From Citrobacter sp. MGH106 (GTDB taxonomy: Bacteria; Pseudomonadota; Gammaproteobacteria; Enterobacterales; Enterobacteriaceae), in contig NZ_KQ089823.1 of the NCBI RefSeq assembly GCF_001037495.1, forward strand, positions 62,001-126,000: a stretch of 64,000 bases of DNA, written 5' to 3'. The position numbers were made by a program, and so were the translations under genes. The notes under the pieces are model-generated. The model was not told the DNA's origin. It saw only the letters and a list, made by a program, of their open reading frames with translations, and ran no database searches. Positions 41,100-55,109 of this stretch are shown here, in pieces; position 1 is the stretch's first letter, and every line of letters starts with the position of its first letter.

Positions 41100-41870
41100 C
41101 TATAACCGCTGTTTCAACGCCATCAGCGCGGCACAGAACTCACCAGGATGCGAGATAAACGGCGCATGTGCCGCTTTGGCAAACACCAGAGATTCGCTCT
41201 CCGGCCACAGTGCATCCAGCATCGGTACAACTTTGCGCGGTACCAGCCCATCAAGATATCCATACAACCGCAGGAACGGCATGCGCAATGCGCAGAGAGA
41301 TTCACGCAGATCAACCGTTTTCAGGATCTCCAGCCCACCATTCAGTACCGCCACTTCCGGCATCGGTAATGCCAGCACCGTTTTCTTCAAAGTTCGCGCG
41401 TCCTGACGTGCGGTTTCCGTTCCCATCGTTTGTAGCGCCAGAAAACGCTCTACCGTACGCTGGAAGTCTTCGCTAAGCTGTTGCTGGAATCCCGCCAGCA
41501 CGTCCGGCTTAATACCCGGCCACTCATCACGAGCGCTAAAACATGGCGAAGAAGCCACAGTAACCAGCGCCTGAACACGAGCAGGATGGGTCAACGCTAC
41601 CTGACTTGCTACCAGCCCGCCCAGGCTCCAGCCCAGCCAGATGGCTTTCTCTGGTGCCTGTTGTAAAACACGTTCCGCCATCTCCTCCAGCGGCATCGCG
41701 CCGAAACCCTGACTACGGCCAAATCCCGGTAAGTCGACAAGATGTAGCGTGAAATGCGAACTCAGTTCCTCACTTATGCAATGCCATACTTCCGCATTCA
41801 ATCCCCATCCGTGCAGCAGCACAAGATGGCAATTTCCCGAACCTCGGGTCTGCCACCAGATGTCATTCAT
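41100..41870 (-). CDS. bioH: BioH, pimeloyl-ACP methyl ester carboxylesterase
   Basis: This 256-residue alpha/beta hydrolase removes the methyl group from pimeloyl-ACP methyl ester, ending the disguised fatty-acid phase of biotin synthesis. The nucleophile is Ser82 in [10 protein letters not shown], with the Asp and His of the triad in LDGLVPRK and AHAPFISHP. It starts divergently from gntX, with a 61-base gap. Confidence 0.96.
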   Translation of the reverse strand: MNDIWWQTRGSGNCHLVLLHGWGLNAEVWHCISEELSSHFTLHLVDLPGFGRSQGFGAMPLEEMAERVLQQAPEKAIWLGWSLGGLVASQVALTHPARVQALVTVASSPCFSARDEWPGIKPDVLAGFQQQLSEDFQRTVERFLALQTMGTETARQDARTLKKTVLALPMPEVAVLNGGLEILKTVDLRESLCALRMPFLRLYGYLDGLVPRKVVPMLDALWPESESLVFAKAAHAPFISHPGEFCAALMALKQRL

Positions 41871-41931
41871 CAGTTACTGTTCTCTTTTTTGGAGCCTAGC
41901 CCTGTAGGCATACATTGTTAAGGATAAACCT

Positions 41932-42615
41932 ATGCTAACAGTACCGGGATTGTGCTGGCTATGCCGAATGCCACTGACGCTGGGACATTGGGGAATTTGT
42001 TCCGTTTGTACACGGGCGACACGCCGTCATATCAATTTGTGCCCCCAGTGCGGGATGCCAGCCGCCCACACCGCCATTCCCTGCGGCCGGTGTCTGCAAC
42101 AACCGCCGCCGTGGCAGCGGTTGGTTACGGTCAATGACTATGTTCCGCCGCTGAGTAACCTTATCCACCAGCTGAAATTTTCGCGCCGTAGCGAGATTGC
42201 CACTGCACTTTCACGCCTGCTGCTACTGGACGTGTTGCTGGCTCGCCGTACCAGCGGGCTTCCTCTGCCGGACAGGATCGTCAGCGTCCCACTCTGGCAA
42301 CGCCGACACTGGCGAAGAGGGTTTAACCAGAGCGATTTATTGTGCCGTCCTTTGGCGCACTGGCTGGGTTGTGACTGGGACAGTCAGGCAATAACACGGG
42401 TTCGGGCGACCGCCACGCAGCATCATCTCAGCGCCCGATTACGCAAACGCAACCTGAAAAATGCTTTTCGCCTTGAATTGCCGGTACAGGGACTCCATAT
42501 GGTTGTTGTGGATGATGTCGTCACTACCGGAAGTACCGTCGCGGAAATCGCGCAACTACTTTTGCGCAACGGCGCGGCGACTGTCCAGGTATGGTGCCTG
42601 TGTCGAACCTTGTAG
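41932..42615 (+). CDS. gntX: GntX/ComFC-like phosphoribosyltransferase-family protein
   Basis: This 227-residue protein of the ComFC/YhgH (GntX) family has an N-terminal zinc-type cysteine module (CWLCRMP, CSVC, CPQCG, CGRC in the first 60 residues) and a C-terminal phosphoribosyltransferase-like domain with the PRPP-type motif VVVDDVVTTGST near residue 190. The Gram-positive homologue ComFC is needed for natural transformation; the enteric role is linked to use of DNA as a nutrient and earlier, by map position, to gluconate. It starts with AAGGATAAACC. Confidence 0.9.
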   Translation: MLTVPGLCWLCRMPLTLGHWGICSVCTRATRRHINLCPQCGMPAAHTAIPCGRCLQQPPPWQRLVTVNDYVPPLSNLIHQLKFSRRSEIATALSRLLLLDVLLARRTSGLPLPDRIVSVPLWQRRHWRRGFNQSDLLCRPLAHWLGCDWDSQAITRVRATATQHHLSARLRKRNLKNAFRLELPVQGLHMVVVDDVVTTGSTVAEIAQLLLRNGAATVQVWCLCRTL

Positions 42616-42673
42616 AGCCTCGATGATGGGCGTATTATAACCAAGTAAAATAGTCAACTATTAGGCCATTACT

Positions 42674-43249
42674 ATGATCCATATTTCCGATGCTGCACAA
42701 GCGCACTTTGCCAAACTGCTGGCAAATCAGGAAGAAGGGACACAAATCCGCGTATTTGTGATTAATCCCGGCACGCCTAACGCTGAATGCGGCGTTTCTT
42801 ATTGTCCACCGGACGCCGTGGAAGCAACCGACACCGCCATCAAATTTTCCCTGCTGACCGCATATGTTGATGAACTGAGTGCACCCTATCTGGAAGATGC
42901 TGAAATCGATTTCGTTACCGATCAGTTAGGCTCCCAGCTGACCCTGAAAGCGCCTAATGCGAAAATGCGTAAAGTATCCGATGATGCGCCGCTGATGGAA
43001 CGCGTTGAATACATGCTGCAGTCGCAGATCAACCCGCAACTGGCTGGCCACGGTGGACGCGTCACTCTGATGGAGATCACCGATGAAGGCTACGCTATTC
43101 TGCAGTTTGGTGGCGGCTGTAACGGTTGTTCAATGGTAGATGTCACGCTGAAAGAAGGCATCGAGAAACAGCTGCTGGGGGAATTCCCTGAACTGAAAGG
43201 CGTTCGCGATTTGACCGAACACCAGCGCGGCGAGCACTCTTACTACTAA
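42674..43249 (+). CDS. nfuA: NfuA, iron-sulfur cluster carrier
   Basis: At 191 residues this has exactly the E. coli NfuA length. It has a degenerate A-type domain (residues ~1-95) and a C-terminal Nfu domain with the cluster-binding CNGCSM motif (Cys149 and Cys152). A dimer carries a [4Fe-4S] cluster to target enzymes such as lipoyl synthase, especially under oxidative stress and iron shortage. Confidence 0.97.
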   Translation: MIHISDAAQAHFAKLLANQEEGTQIRVFVINPGTPNAECGVSYCPPDAVEATDTAIKFSLLTAYVDELSAPYLEDAEIDFVTDQLGSQLTLKAPNAKMRKVSDDAPLMERVEYMLQSQINPQLAGHGGRVTLMEITDEGYAILQFGGGCNGCSMVDVTLKEGIEKQLLGEFPELKGVRDLTEHQRGEHSYY

Positions 43250-43265
43250 GTCCCCATCTGTATTC

Positions 43266-43295
43266 GCCCGGTGACGCGCAGCGATCCGGGCCTAC
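43266..43295. repeat. REP-like palindrome after nfuA
   Basis: GCCCGG (43266-43271) and CCGGGC (43286-43291) followed by CTAC give a REP-type hairpin. Confidence 0.7.
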
Positions 43296-43389
43296 GTTCT
43301 TCTGCTACCATCTTGCAATTACCCCACCATAATTTGACCTGCCTCTCATAATTTAAATTTTGCTGTCCCAGGTGATTTTCAACCACCAT

Positions 43390-43405
43390 ATGTTACCCGT
43401 ATCAT
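43390..43405. promoter_or_regulatory. GntR-type operator 1 upstream of gntT
   Basis: ATGTTACCCGTATCAT is a near-palindrome of the type bound by the gluconate repressor GntR in E. coli. It lies about 50 bases upstream of the probable -35. Confidence 0.7.
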
Positions 43406-43454
43406 TCTTATGGGCACCTAACTACTCCATAATAGCCAGCTGAACTGATTAGTT

Positions 43455-43483
43455 TTGAAGGCAATCAGCATTGGTGCTGTAAA
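43455..43483 (+). promoter_or_regulatory. Probable gntT promoter
   Basis: TTGAAG (43455-43460) and TGTAAA (43478-43483) are separated by 17 bases, a good sigma-70 type pair. It lies about 80 bases before the gntT start. Confidence 0.5.
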
Positions 43484-43530
43484 TACTCTGTTCCCGGTCG
43501 GGACAATCAGAATTTGTCATCTAAACACTG

Positions 43531-43546
43531 ACGTTACCCATAACAA
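43531..43546. promoter_or_regulatory. GntR-type operator 2, in the gntT leader
   Basis: ACGTTACCCATAACAA resembles the first operator (core GTTACCC) and lies between the promoter and the start codon, where bound repressor would block elongation. Confidence 0.55.
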
Positions 43547-43565
43547 AGTAAAGGCCAGGTAAATC

Positions 43566-44882
43566 ATGCCATTAGTCATCGTTGCTATCGGTGTAATCTT
43601 GTTACTCCTCCTGATGATCCGTTTCAAAATGAACGGTTTCATCGCTCTCGTCCTGGTGGCGCTTGCTGTCGGATTGATGCAAGGGATGCCACTGGATAAA
43701 GTCATCGGTTCTATTAAAGCCGGCGTCGGCGGAACCCTTGGCAGCCTTGCCCTGATTATGGGTTTTGGCGCCATGCTGGGTAAAATGCTGGCAGACTGCG
43801 GTGGTGCGCAACGTATTGCGACCACACTGATTGCTAAATTCGGTAAAAAGCACATTCAGTGGGCGGTAGTATTAACCGGCTTCACCGTGGGCTTTGCACT
43901 GTTCTACGAAGTTGGCTTCGTACTGATGCTGCCGCTGGTATTCACCATTGCCGCCGCCGCGAATATCCCGCTGCTGTACGTTGGTGTTCCGATGGCCGCT
44001 GCGCTGTCTGTAACCCACGGTTTCTTACCACCGCACCCGGGCCCGACCGCTATTGCGACCATTTTCCACGCAGATATGGGCAAAACGCTGCTGTTTGGTA
44101 CGATTCTGGCTATCCCGACCGTTATTCTCGCCGGTCCGGTTTATGCACGTTTCCTGAAAGGTATTGATAAGCCGATCCCGGAAGGTCTGTACAGCGCCAA
44201 AACCTTCACTGAAGAAGAGATGCCTGGCTTTGGCGTCAGCGTTTGGACCTCTCTTGTTCCGGTGGTATTGATGGCGATGCGTGCTATCGCAGAGATGATC
44301 CTGCCGAAAGGACATGCCTTCCTGCCAGTTGCGGAATTCCTCGGCGACCCGGTCATGGCTACGCTTATTGCGGTGTTGATTGCGATGTTCACATTTGGTC
44401 TGAACCGTGGACGTTCGATGGATCAGATTAACGACACGCTGGTTTCCTCAATCAAAATCATCGCCATGATGCTGCTGATTATCGGTGGTGGCGGTGCCTT
44501 CAAACAGGTTCTGGTTGATAGCGGCGTCGACAAATACATCGCCTCGATGATGCATGAAACCAACGTATCTCCGCTGCTGATGGCATGGTCCATTGCCGCC
44601 GTACTGCGTATCGCGCTGGGTTCTGCCACCGTTGCGGCAATCACCGCAGGTGGGATTGTGGCACCGCTGATTGCGACCACCGGCGTTAGCCCAGAACTGA
44701 TGGTTATCGCGGTAGGTTCGGGTTCCGTGATTTTCTCCCACGTGAACGATCCGGGCTTCTGGCTGTTCAAGGAATACTTCAACCTGACCATCGGCGAAAC
44801 GATCAAGTCATGGTCAATGCTGGAAACCATTATTTCGGTATGCGGCCTGGTAGGGTGCCTGCTGTTAAATATGGCAATCTGA
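43566..44882 (+). CDS. gntT: High-affinity gluconate permease
   Basis: This 438-residue protein of the gluconate:H+ symporter (GntP) family has about twelve membrane helices. It takes up gluconate with protons. Characteristic segments are GFTVGFALFYEVGFVLMLPL, HGFLPPHPGPTAIA and ALGSATVAAITAGGI. It is monocistronic, preceded by GntR-type operators and followed by a strong terminator. The 316 bases between nfuA and gntT hold a REP-like hairpin, the operators and the promoter. Confidence 0.96.
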   Translation: MPLVIVAIGVILLLLLMIRFKMNGFIALVLVALAVGLMQGMPLDKVIGSIKAGVGGTLGSLALIMGFGAMLGKMLADCGGAQRIATTLIAKFGKKHIQWAVVLTGFTVGFALFYEVGFVLMLPLVFTIAAAANIPLLYVGVPMAAALSVTHGFLPPHPGPTAIATIFHADMGKTLLFGTILAIPTVILAGPVYARFLKGIDKPIPEGLYSAKTFTEEEMPGFGVSVWTSLVPVVLMAMRAIAEMILPKGHAFLPVAEFLGDPVMATLIAVLIAMFTFGLNRGRSMDQINDTLVSSIKIIAMMLLIIGGGGAFKQVLVDSGVDKYIASMMHETNVSPLLMAWSIAAVLRIALGSATVAAITAGGIVAPLIATTGVSPELMVIAVGSGSVIFSHVNDPGFWLFKEYFNLTIGETIKSWSMLETIISVCGLVGCLLLNMAI

Positions 44883-44930
44883 TGTAAAAAAGCCGGGTTC
44901 GCTAATGCTTACCCGGCCAACATAAATATA

Positions 44931-44960
44931 AAGAACCCGCCATCTGGCGGGTTCTTTTTT
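44931..44960. terminator. Terminator between convergent gntT and malQ
   Basis: AAGAACCCGCC (44931-44941) pairs with GGCGGGTTCTT (44946-44956) around a 4-base loop and is followed by T-tract. It ends gntT; the T-run overlaps the malQ stop, and the A-rich left arm may serve malQ as well. Confidence 0.88.
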
Positions 44961-47046
44961 ACCTCTTCCTGGCGGCTGCTTTTCGCCGTTTATCTAAATC
45001 CTTAATCAGCTTGTTCACCTCATCATCAGCAAACATCTTCTCAAGCGTAGTGGAGAGCTTACGTCGCCAGTTTTTATACTGATAGCTGGTCCCAGGGATG
45101 TTGACCGGCTCAGCCATATCAAGCCAGTCTTCCGGCTGCAGCCCCAGCAGGGCGCTGTTACTGTCGGCAATGTAGCGTTGCATCCCACGATTGAGGATAG
45201 GCGTCATCGACATCAGCGACGCCTTGTGCCCGGCTCGTTTCGGCAGACAGCCATATTTATGCAGCGCATCCAGCAGGCCCTGCTTCGCCAGCTCCCTGTC
45301 CTGATACAAGCCGCGCAGTACGACCTCATCCGGGTACAGCCCCAGCGTTTTACCCAGCGTCAAATCACCGCTGTCCCAATAACCTTTAAGCGTTGGAAGG
45401 TCATGCGTCGCCGCGACTGCCATTGATTGTTCCGGGTACGCTTGCGGCGCACGGAAATTCTTCTCATGGTCATTCTCAAAATAGAGCACTTTGTATGAAT
45501 ACACGCCGCTGTCGCGCAGCTTGCTGACAATTTCAACCGGGACAGTACCCAGGTCTTCGCCAATCACCATGCAGTGATGACGTTTACTTTCCAGCGCCAG
45601 AATAGAGAGCAGGTCGTCTACCGGATAATGCACATACGCACCGTGATCTGCTGTCTCACCGTAAGGGATCCACCACAAGCGCAGCATCGACATGACATGA
45701 TCAATGCGCAGCGCACCACAGTTCTGCATATTGGCGCGCAGCAGTTCAATAAATGGCTCGTAAGCGCGCGCCGTGATGATGTGCGGATCCATCGGCGGCA
45801 GCCCCCAGTTTTGGCCGAGCGGGCCGAGGATATCCGGCGGTGCGCCAACGGAAGCTTTCAGGCAATACAGCTCACGGTCACACCAGGTTTCCGCTCCGCC
45901 TTCTGCGACGCCGACCGCCAGGTCGCGGTACAGACCGATTGGCATATCAAAGCCCTGGCTGGTTTCCCAGCAGGCGGCAAACTGGGTATATGCCAGCCAC
46001 TGTAACCAGAGGTAGAAATCCACTTCATCACGATACTCTTCGCAGAACTGCTTCACCTGCGGTGAGTCCACCGACTGGAACCCCTCCGGCCATACTGGCC
46101 AACCCCAGCGCAATTCATCTTCTTTCACCTGATGCGCATGCAGCGCGTCAAACGCCGCCTGCCAGTACAGGCTATCGCCCTCCTGAGTCACAAAACGACG
46201 GAATGCCGCCATCTGTTCATCATCACGGGCAGAGAAACCTTTCCACGCCATGCGCAGCGCCGTCATCTTCAACGCGGTCACGGTGGAGTAATCAACCCAC
46301 TCAGCATCCCGCGCACGTTGCAGAATTTGCTGAGTAGATGGCATCTGCCACCAGTCCTGCGCCTCTTTACTCAGACGGAAATCGTCTACCGCATTCACAT
46401 CAATATAAATAACGTTCAGCCAGCGGCGTGAAGACGGGCTGTACGGGCTGGCACTCTCCGGATTTGCCGGATACAGCGCATGAATCGGGTTCAGACCGAT
46501 AAACGCCCCGCCACGTTTTGCTACGTCTGCCAGCATGGCGCGGAGATCACCAAAGTCGCCAATCCCCCAGTTGTTCTCTGAACGCAGAGTGTAAAGTTGC
46601 ACGCATGCGCCCCACAGCTTTTTCCCGGCCAGCAAAGCCGGCGGCTCATAGCAGCGTTTAGGGGCGACGATAATACGACAATGGGTACGCAATTCTCCCT
46701 GTGTCAGGGTGAGCGCGTGATACCCCTCCGGCAACTTCGCCGGAAGGTGAAAAGATTTACCGCCGAAGACATGACCTTTGTGCTGCACGCCATCTTCGGT
46801 GGTGAGCAGCCAGCTAAACTCACCGTTACCCTCCACCGCCAGCGGCATTTTTTTCCCCACTGTATAAACCATGACGTTTGGCACCGGTGTTACCGCCACT
46901 TTCGTGGCGGAGGTAGTGCGATGCATGGCATCAAGCAAACGCCGCTTGGTTTCGGCGCCAATAGACTGCGGTTTACCGTGGGCATTGATGTAATTGGGGC
47001 TGATCCCCGCCGCCAGTGCGGCATTATCCAGACGTTTGCTTTCCAT
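44959..47046 (-). CDS. malQ: 4-Alpha-glucanotransferase (amylomaltase)
   Basis: This 695-residue enzyme of glycoside hydrolase family 77 transfers maltodextrin chains to glucose or other dextrins, so that maltose and maltotriose can be used together with MalP. Family features: the DILGPLGQNWGLPP segment, ALRIDHVMSMLRLWWIP with the catalytic aspartate, VIGEDLGTVP with the acid/base glutamate, and the AVAATHDLPTLKGYW histidine-aspartate region. It follows malP by nine bases. Confidence 0.97.
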   Translation of the reverse strand: MESKRLDNAALAAGISPNYINAHGKPQSIGAETKRRLLDAMHRTTSATKVAVTPVPNVMVYTVGKKMPLAVEGNGEFSWLLTTEDGVQHKGHVFGGKSFHLPAKLPEGYHALTLTQGELRTHCRIIVAPKRCYEPPALLAGKKLWGACVQLYTLRSENNWGIGDFGDLRAMLADVAKRGGAFIGLNPIHALYPANPESASPYSPSSRRWLNVIYIDVNAVDDFRLSKEAQDWWQMPSTQQILQRARDAEWVDYSTVTALKMTALRMAWKGFSARDDEQMAAFRRFVTQEGDSLYWQAAFDALHAHQVKEDELRWGWPVWPEGFQSVDSPQVKQFCEEYRDEVDFYLWLQWLAYTQFAACWETSQGFDMPIGLYRDLAVGVAEGGAETWCDRELYCLKASVGAPPDILGPLGQNWGLPPMDPHIITARAYEPFIELLRANMQNCGALRIDHVMSMLRLWWIPYGETADHGAYVHYPVDDLLSILALESKRHHCMVIGEDLGTVPVEIVSKLRDSGVYSYKVLYFENDHEKNFRAPQAYPEQSMAVAATHDLPTLKGYWDSGDLTLGKTLGLYPDEVVLRGLYQDRELAKQGLLDALHKYGCLPKRAGHKASLMSMTPILNRGMQRYIADSNSALLGLQPEDWLDMAEPVNIPGTSYQYKNWRRKLSTTLEKMFADDEVNKLIKDLDKRRKAAARKR

Positions 47047-47055
47047 CGCGATTCC

Positions 47056-49464
<2,409 letters not shown>

Positions 49465-49515
49465 TTAGGTAATAAACAACGTTATCGCTAGTTTGCCAGG
49501 CTCGTTGTTGACCTT

Positions 49516-49561
49516 CCTCATCCTGGCGAGGATTAGGCAGGGAGGAGGAGTGGGGATGAGC
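49516..49561. promoter_or_regulatory. MalT-box cluster in front of malP
   Basis: AGGGAGGAGG (49539-49548) and GGGGATGAGC (49552-49561) match the MalT box at 9 of 10 positions each on the plus strand. CAGGATGAGG on the minus strand (49516-49525) matches at 8 of 10. Their proximity to malP suggests the activator sites of malPQ; exact use is inference. Confidence 0.6.
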
Positions 49562-49943
49562 ATAAAAATGTGATCGCGGCCACTTAAAGGGGATGTGATG
49601 GCTCGTACAGATACAGAATACCCGTACATCATCCCCGAAATGCACCACACATTTCGCATTAGCCTGTTGGGCCAGGCTCTTAACCAGACAATACCAAACA
49701 GGGAGATGATGTTGAGAAAAAATATGTAAACAGAGAAATAATTTCCAGTCTGAAATACATATAATAATTAAGATATTTCACGCGAAAGTTATATGCCGAT
49801 CGCAAAATTTGCCGATTTCATTAAACACCCCGGTAGGCGCACGCATAGTAAGGTATTTTTCAATACGGTAAAAATAACGTTGGATCCAGTAGCCACGCCT
49901 GTTGCGGCTCTTTGAGATAATTATTGCAATAGATGTATAAAAT

Positions 49944-49959
49944 TGTGACATAGTGCAAA
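49944..49959. promoter_or_regulatory. CRP site of malT
   Basis: TGTGA-CATAGT-GCAAA has one perfect half-site and closely resembles the CRP site known in front of E. coli malT. Confidence 0.7.
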
Positions 49960-50081
49960 ATCAGACACACAAAAAGTCCACTTAGCTTGCATAAAATGAC
50001 TTTCTGGCCGACCTTATAACCATTAATTACGAAGCGCAAAAAAAATCATTTTTCCCCATTTTCACACAGTGAAGTGACTAA

Positions 50082-52790
<2,709 letters not shown>

Positions 52791-52794
52791 TTTT

Positions 52795-52821
52795 GCCCGG
52801 TGGCATTGAAGCTTACCGGGC
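52795..52821. repeat. REP-like hairpin between convergent malT and glpR
   Basis: GCCCGGT (52795-52801) and ACCGGGC (52815-52821) form a 7-bp stem. In E. coli K-12 the rtcBA-rtcR genes occupy this place; only about 40 bases remain here. Confidence 0.7.
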
Positions 52822-52832
52822 CCACAGATGAC

Positions 52833-53591
52833 CTAGCACAGCTCTAACTGAATGTGATTATCCGCAATCACCTGCATCACGCCCGCTGGCGGCAAGATAT
52901 CGGTATAGACGGCATCCACCATGCTGATACTCCCCATATTCACCATCGCGTTACGTCCAAACTTCGAGTGATCCACCACCAACATCACATGACGTGAATT
53001 TTCAATAATGGCACGTTTGGTGCGAACTTCGTGATAATCAAACTCCAGCAATGAACCATCGCTGTCGATGCCGCTAATACCCAAAATACCGAAGTCCAGA
53101 CGGAACTGTGAAATAAAGTCGAGGGTCGCTTCACCCATAATGCCGCCATCACGGCTGCGCAGTTCGCCACCGGCCAGAATGATACGGAAATCCTCTTTCG
53201 CCATCAGCGTGTTTGCCACATTGAGGTTGTTGGTCACAATACGTAAGTTGCTGTGATTCAGCAATGCGTGAGCCACCGCTTCCGGCGTGGTACCGATGTC
53301 TATAAACAGCGTGGAGCCGTTAGGGATCTGCGTGGCAACTTTACGAGCAATACGCTCTTTTTCCGCCGTCTGCGTCGCCTTACGGTCATGCCACGGGGTA
53401 TTCACTGAGCTGGATGGTAATGCCGCGCCACCGTGGTGGCGCAAAATCATATTCTGATCGGCCAGATCGTTAAGATCCCGGCGAATCGTTTGTGGGCTGA
53501 CGGAGAAATGCTCCACCAGTTCCTCGGTGCTGACGTATCCCTGTTTTTTTACCAGTTCAATGATCGCGTCATGTCGTTGTGTTTGTTTCAT
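52833..53591 (-). CDS. glpR: Glycerol-3-phosphate regulon repressor GlpR
   Basis: This 252-residue DeoR-family repressor has an N-terminal helix-turn-helix (about 6-57; GYVSTEELVEHFSVSPQTIRRDLNDL) and a C-terminal sugar-phosphate-binding domain (isomerase-like fold, LFIDIGTTPEAVAHAL and ILGISGIDSDGSLLEFDYHE). It represses glpD, glpFK, glpTQ and glpACB until glycerol 3-phosphate binds. It is the last gene of glpEGR; its operators are visible upstream of glpD nearby. The length equals E. coli GlpR and no frameshift is seen. Confidence 0.97.
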   Translation of the reverse strand: MKQTQRHDAIIELVKKQGYVSTEELVEHFSVSPQTIRRDLNDLADQNMILRHHGGAALPSSSVNTPWHDRKATQTAEKERIARKVATQIPNGSTLFIDIGTTPEAVAHALLNHSNLRIVTNNLNVANTLMAKEDFRIILAGGELRSRDGGIMGEATLDFISQFRLDFGILGISGIDSDGSLLEFDYHEVRTKRAIIENSRHVMLVVDHSKFGRNAMVNMGSISMVDAVYTDILPPAGVMQVIADNHIQLELC

Positions 53592-53622
53592 TATAAGTCC
53601 CTGGAATTAACAAAGATCTTGT

Positions 53623-53655
53623 GCCGGATGGCGGCTGCGGCCTTATCCGGCCTGC
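53623..53655. repeat. REP element between glpG and glpR
   Basis: GCCGGATGGCGGCTGCGG...TTATCCGGCCTGC is a canonical enteric REP, here inside an operon, where it may separate mRNA stability of glpEG from glpR. Confidence 0.85.
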
Positions 53656-53685
53656 AATTCGCATTACCATCCCGCTCAATCTCAT

Positions 53686-54516
53686 TCACGTTCGTTTTCG
53701 TACATGAATAGTATCTGCAAATGCCATTGCCAGACCGACGGCCAGCCCGGCAATATGTGCTCCGTTCGCCATAGACATGCCGAACAGATCAAACCAGCCG
53801 GCAACAATCCAGATCAAGGCAAAGATAATCAAACCGCGTTGCAGGAAAATACCGCTTTGCGGATCGCGCTCGCCGCGCAACCACACGTACCCCATCAACG
53901 CATAAACCACGCCAGACAATCCACCAAACCACGGGCCACTAAATTTTTGTTGAACATAGCCGCTCAGCAGCGCGCTGATAACGGTAATGACAATGAGTTT
54001 GCCGCTGCCCAGACGTTTTTCTACCGCCCCGCCGAGATACCACCACCACAGCAGGTTAAAAAGAATGTGCATCAGCGAAAAGTGCATAAAAGCGTGGGTG
54101 AAATAACGCCAGAACTCAAACTTCAGCGTCGGGTCAAACGGCCACGCCAGCCATAGCATGACCGTCTGGTCGCCCACGACGTTCATCGCGATATACACCA
54201 ACACGCACGCCGCCATCACAGCCCAGGTCACCGGACCAGCCCGTTCGCGCAGCGTGGCAAGAAACGGAAAACGTTGATAGCGCAGCCCACTGTCTGTCTG
54301 GCCAGACTGCCAGCTGGCAGCCAAATAACGCGGGTCCCCTGGATTTTCCTGAAAACGCGCCAGTTCAGCCCGCACGCGCTCAGCCTGGGACTCATCCGCC
54401 AGCCAGACATCGGTTTGCTGATGTTGTTGAATTGTCAGAATAACGCCCTGTGTCGCCATATAATCAACAAATGCCTGCGCCACGCGGGGGTTAGCAAAAG
54501 AGGTAATCATCAACAT
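53686..54516 (-). CDS. glpG: Rhomboid intramembrane protease GlpG
   Basis: This 276-residue protein has exactly the E. coli length. It has a soluble cytoplasmic N-domain (about 1-90) and six membrane helices. The catalytic dyad is Ser201 in [15 protein letters not shown] and His254 in [13 protein letters not shown], with the oxyanion-type His150/Asn154 in [13 protein letters not shown]. It cuts membrane proteins in the plane of the membrane. It lies between glpE (75 bases upstream) and glpR. Confidence 0.97.
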   Translation of the reverse strand: MLMITSFANPRVAQAFVDYMATQGVILTIQQHQQTDVWLADESQAERVRAELARFQENPGDPRYLAASWQSGQTDSGLRYQRFPFLATLRERAGPVTWAVMAACVLVYIAMNVVGDQTVMLWLAWPFDPTLKFEFWRYFTHAFMHFSLMHILFNLLWWWYLGGAVEKRLGSGKLIVITVISALLSGYVQQKFSGPWFGGLSGVVYALMGYVWLRGERDPQSGIFLQRGLIIFALIWIVAGWFDLFGMSMANGAHIAGLAVGLAMAFADTIHVRKRT

Positions 54517-54591
54517 TGTTGCTGTCGCTTATTCCACACAAAAGGGGACAGTATATATACCCTGCTCATTTCAGGCTGCATCTTTGTTAGC

Positions 54592-54918
54592 TTACGAACC
54601 AAAAGCCACTTCTGCAGGAAAATGTCGATGCCACGCATCAAAGCCGCCGTCAACGCTGTATACCGCGTCATATCCCTGTTGAAGCAGATATTGCGCCGCG
54701 CCTTTACTGCTGTTGCCGTGGTAACACATCACCATCACTGCGGTATCGAAATCATGGTCGCGCATAAATGAACCCAGCGTATCGTTAGTCAAATGAAACG
54801 CTTGTGGCGCATGACCCATTGCATAACTTTGTGGATCGCGGATATCCACCAGCACCGCCATTCCATGCAGCAACTTTTGATGGGCTTCTTCGACATTAAT
54901 ACATTCAAACTGATCCAT
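54592..54918 (-). CDS. glpE: Thiosulfate sulfurtransferase GlpE
   Basis: This 108-residue single-domain rhodanese transfers sulfur from thiosulfate to cyanide or thioredoxin. The active-site loop is CYHGNSSKG with the catalytic Cys65. It is the first gene of glpEGR, divergent from glpD. Its role in glycerol metabolism is unclear; the operon name comes from position. Confidence 0.96.
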   Translation of the reverse strand: MDQFECINVEEAHQKLLHGMAVLVDIRDPQSYAMGHAPQAFHLTNDTLGSFMRDHDFDTAVMVMCYHGNSSKGAAQYLLQQGYDAVYSVDGGFDAWHRHFPAEVAFGS

Positions 54919-54996
54919 GGTGTTCTCTTTTTCTTTCTCTGCAGGTGTTCAATATTACCGTCCAGTGTACGTTGCCTGCACAGGTAAACGCCATAA

Positions 54997-55012
54997 TGTT
55001 ATATGTATCACT
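54997..55012. promoter_or_regulatory. CRP-type site upstream of glpD
   Basis: TGTTA-N6-TCACT matches the CRP consensus with one mismatch in each half. It lies about 100 bases before the glpD start and close to a CRP site described for E. coli glpD. Confidence 0.6.
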
Positions 55013-55058
55013 GTAAATTGTTTATCCGATGTTACCAATGGCGCTATTCTTTGCTATT

Positions 55059-55095
55059 ATGCTCGATAACGAACATTAATGAGCTATAACGAAAG
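55059..55095. promoter_or_regulatory. Tandem GlpR-type operators at glpD
   Basis: ATGCTCGATAACGAACAT (55059-55076) is a near-perfect palindrome of the GlpR operator type. AATGAGCTATAACGAAAG (55078-55095) is a weaker second copy directly adjacent. The pair lies just before the glpD ribosome-binding site, as in E. coli. Confidence 0.75.
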
Positions 55096-55109
55096 TGCGA
55101 GAGGCCAGC

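Noticed and set aside
43350..43460. CRP site in front of gntT
   Set aside because: Several TTTGA/TCA half-matches exist but none has both halves close to TGTGA-N6-TCACA.
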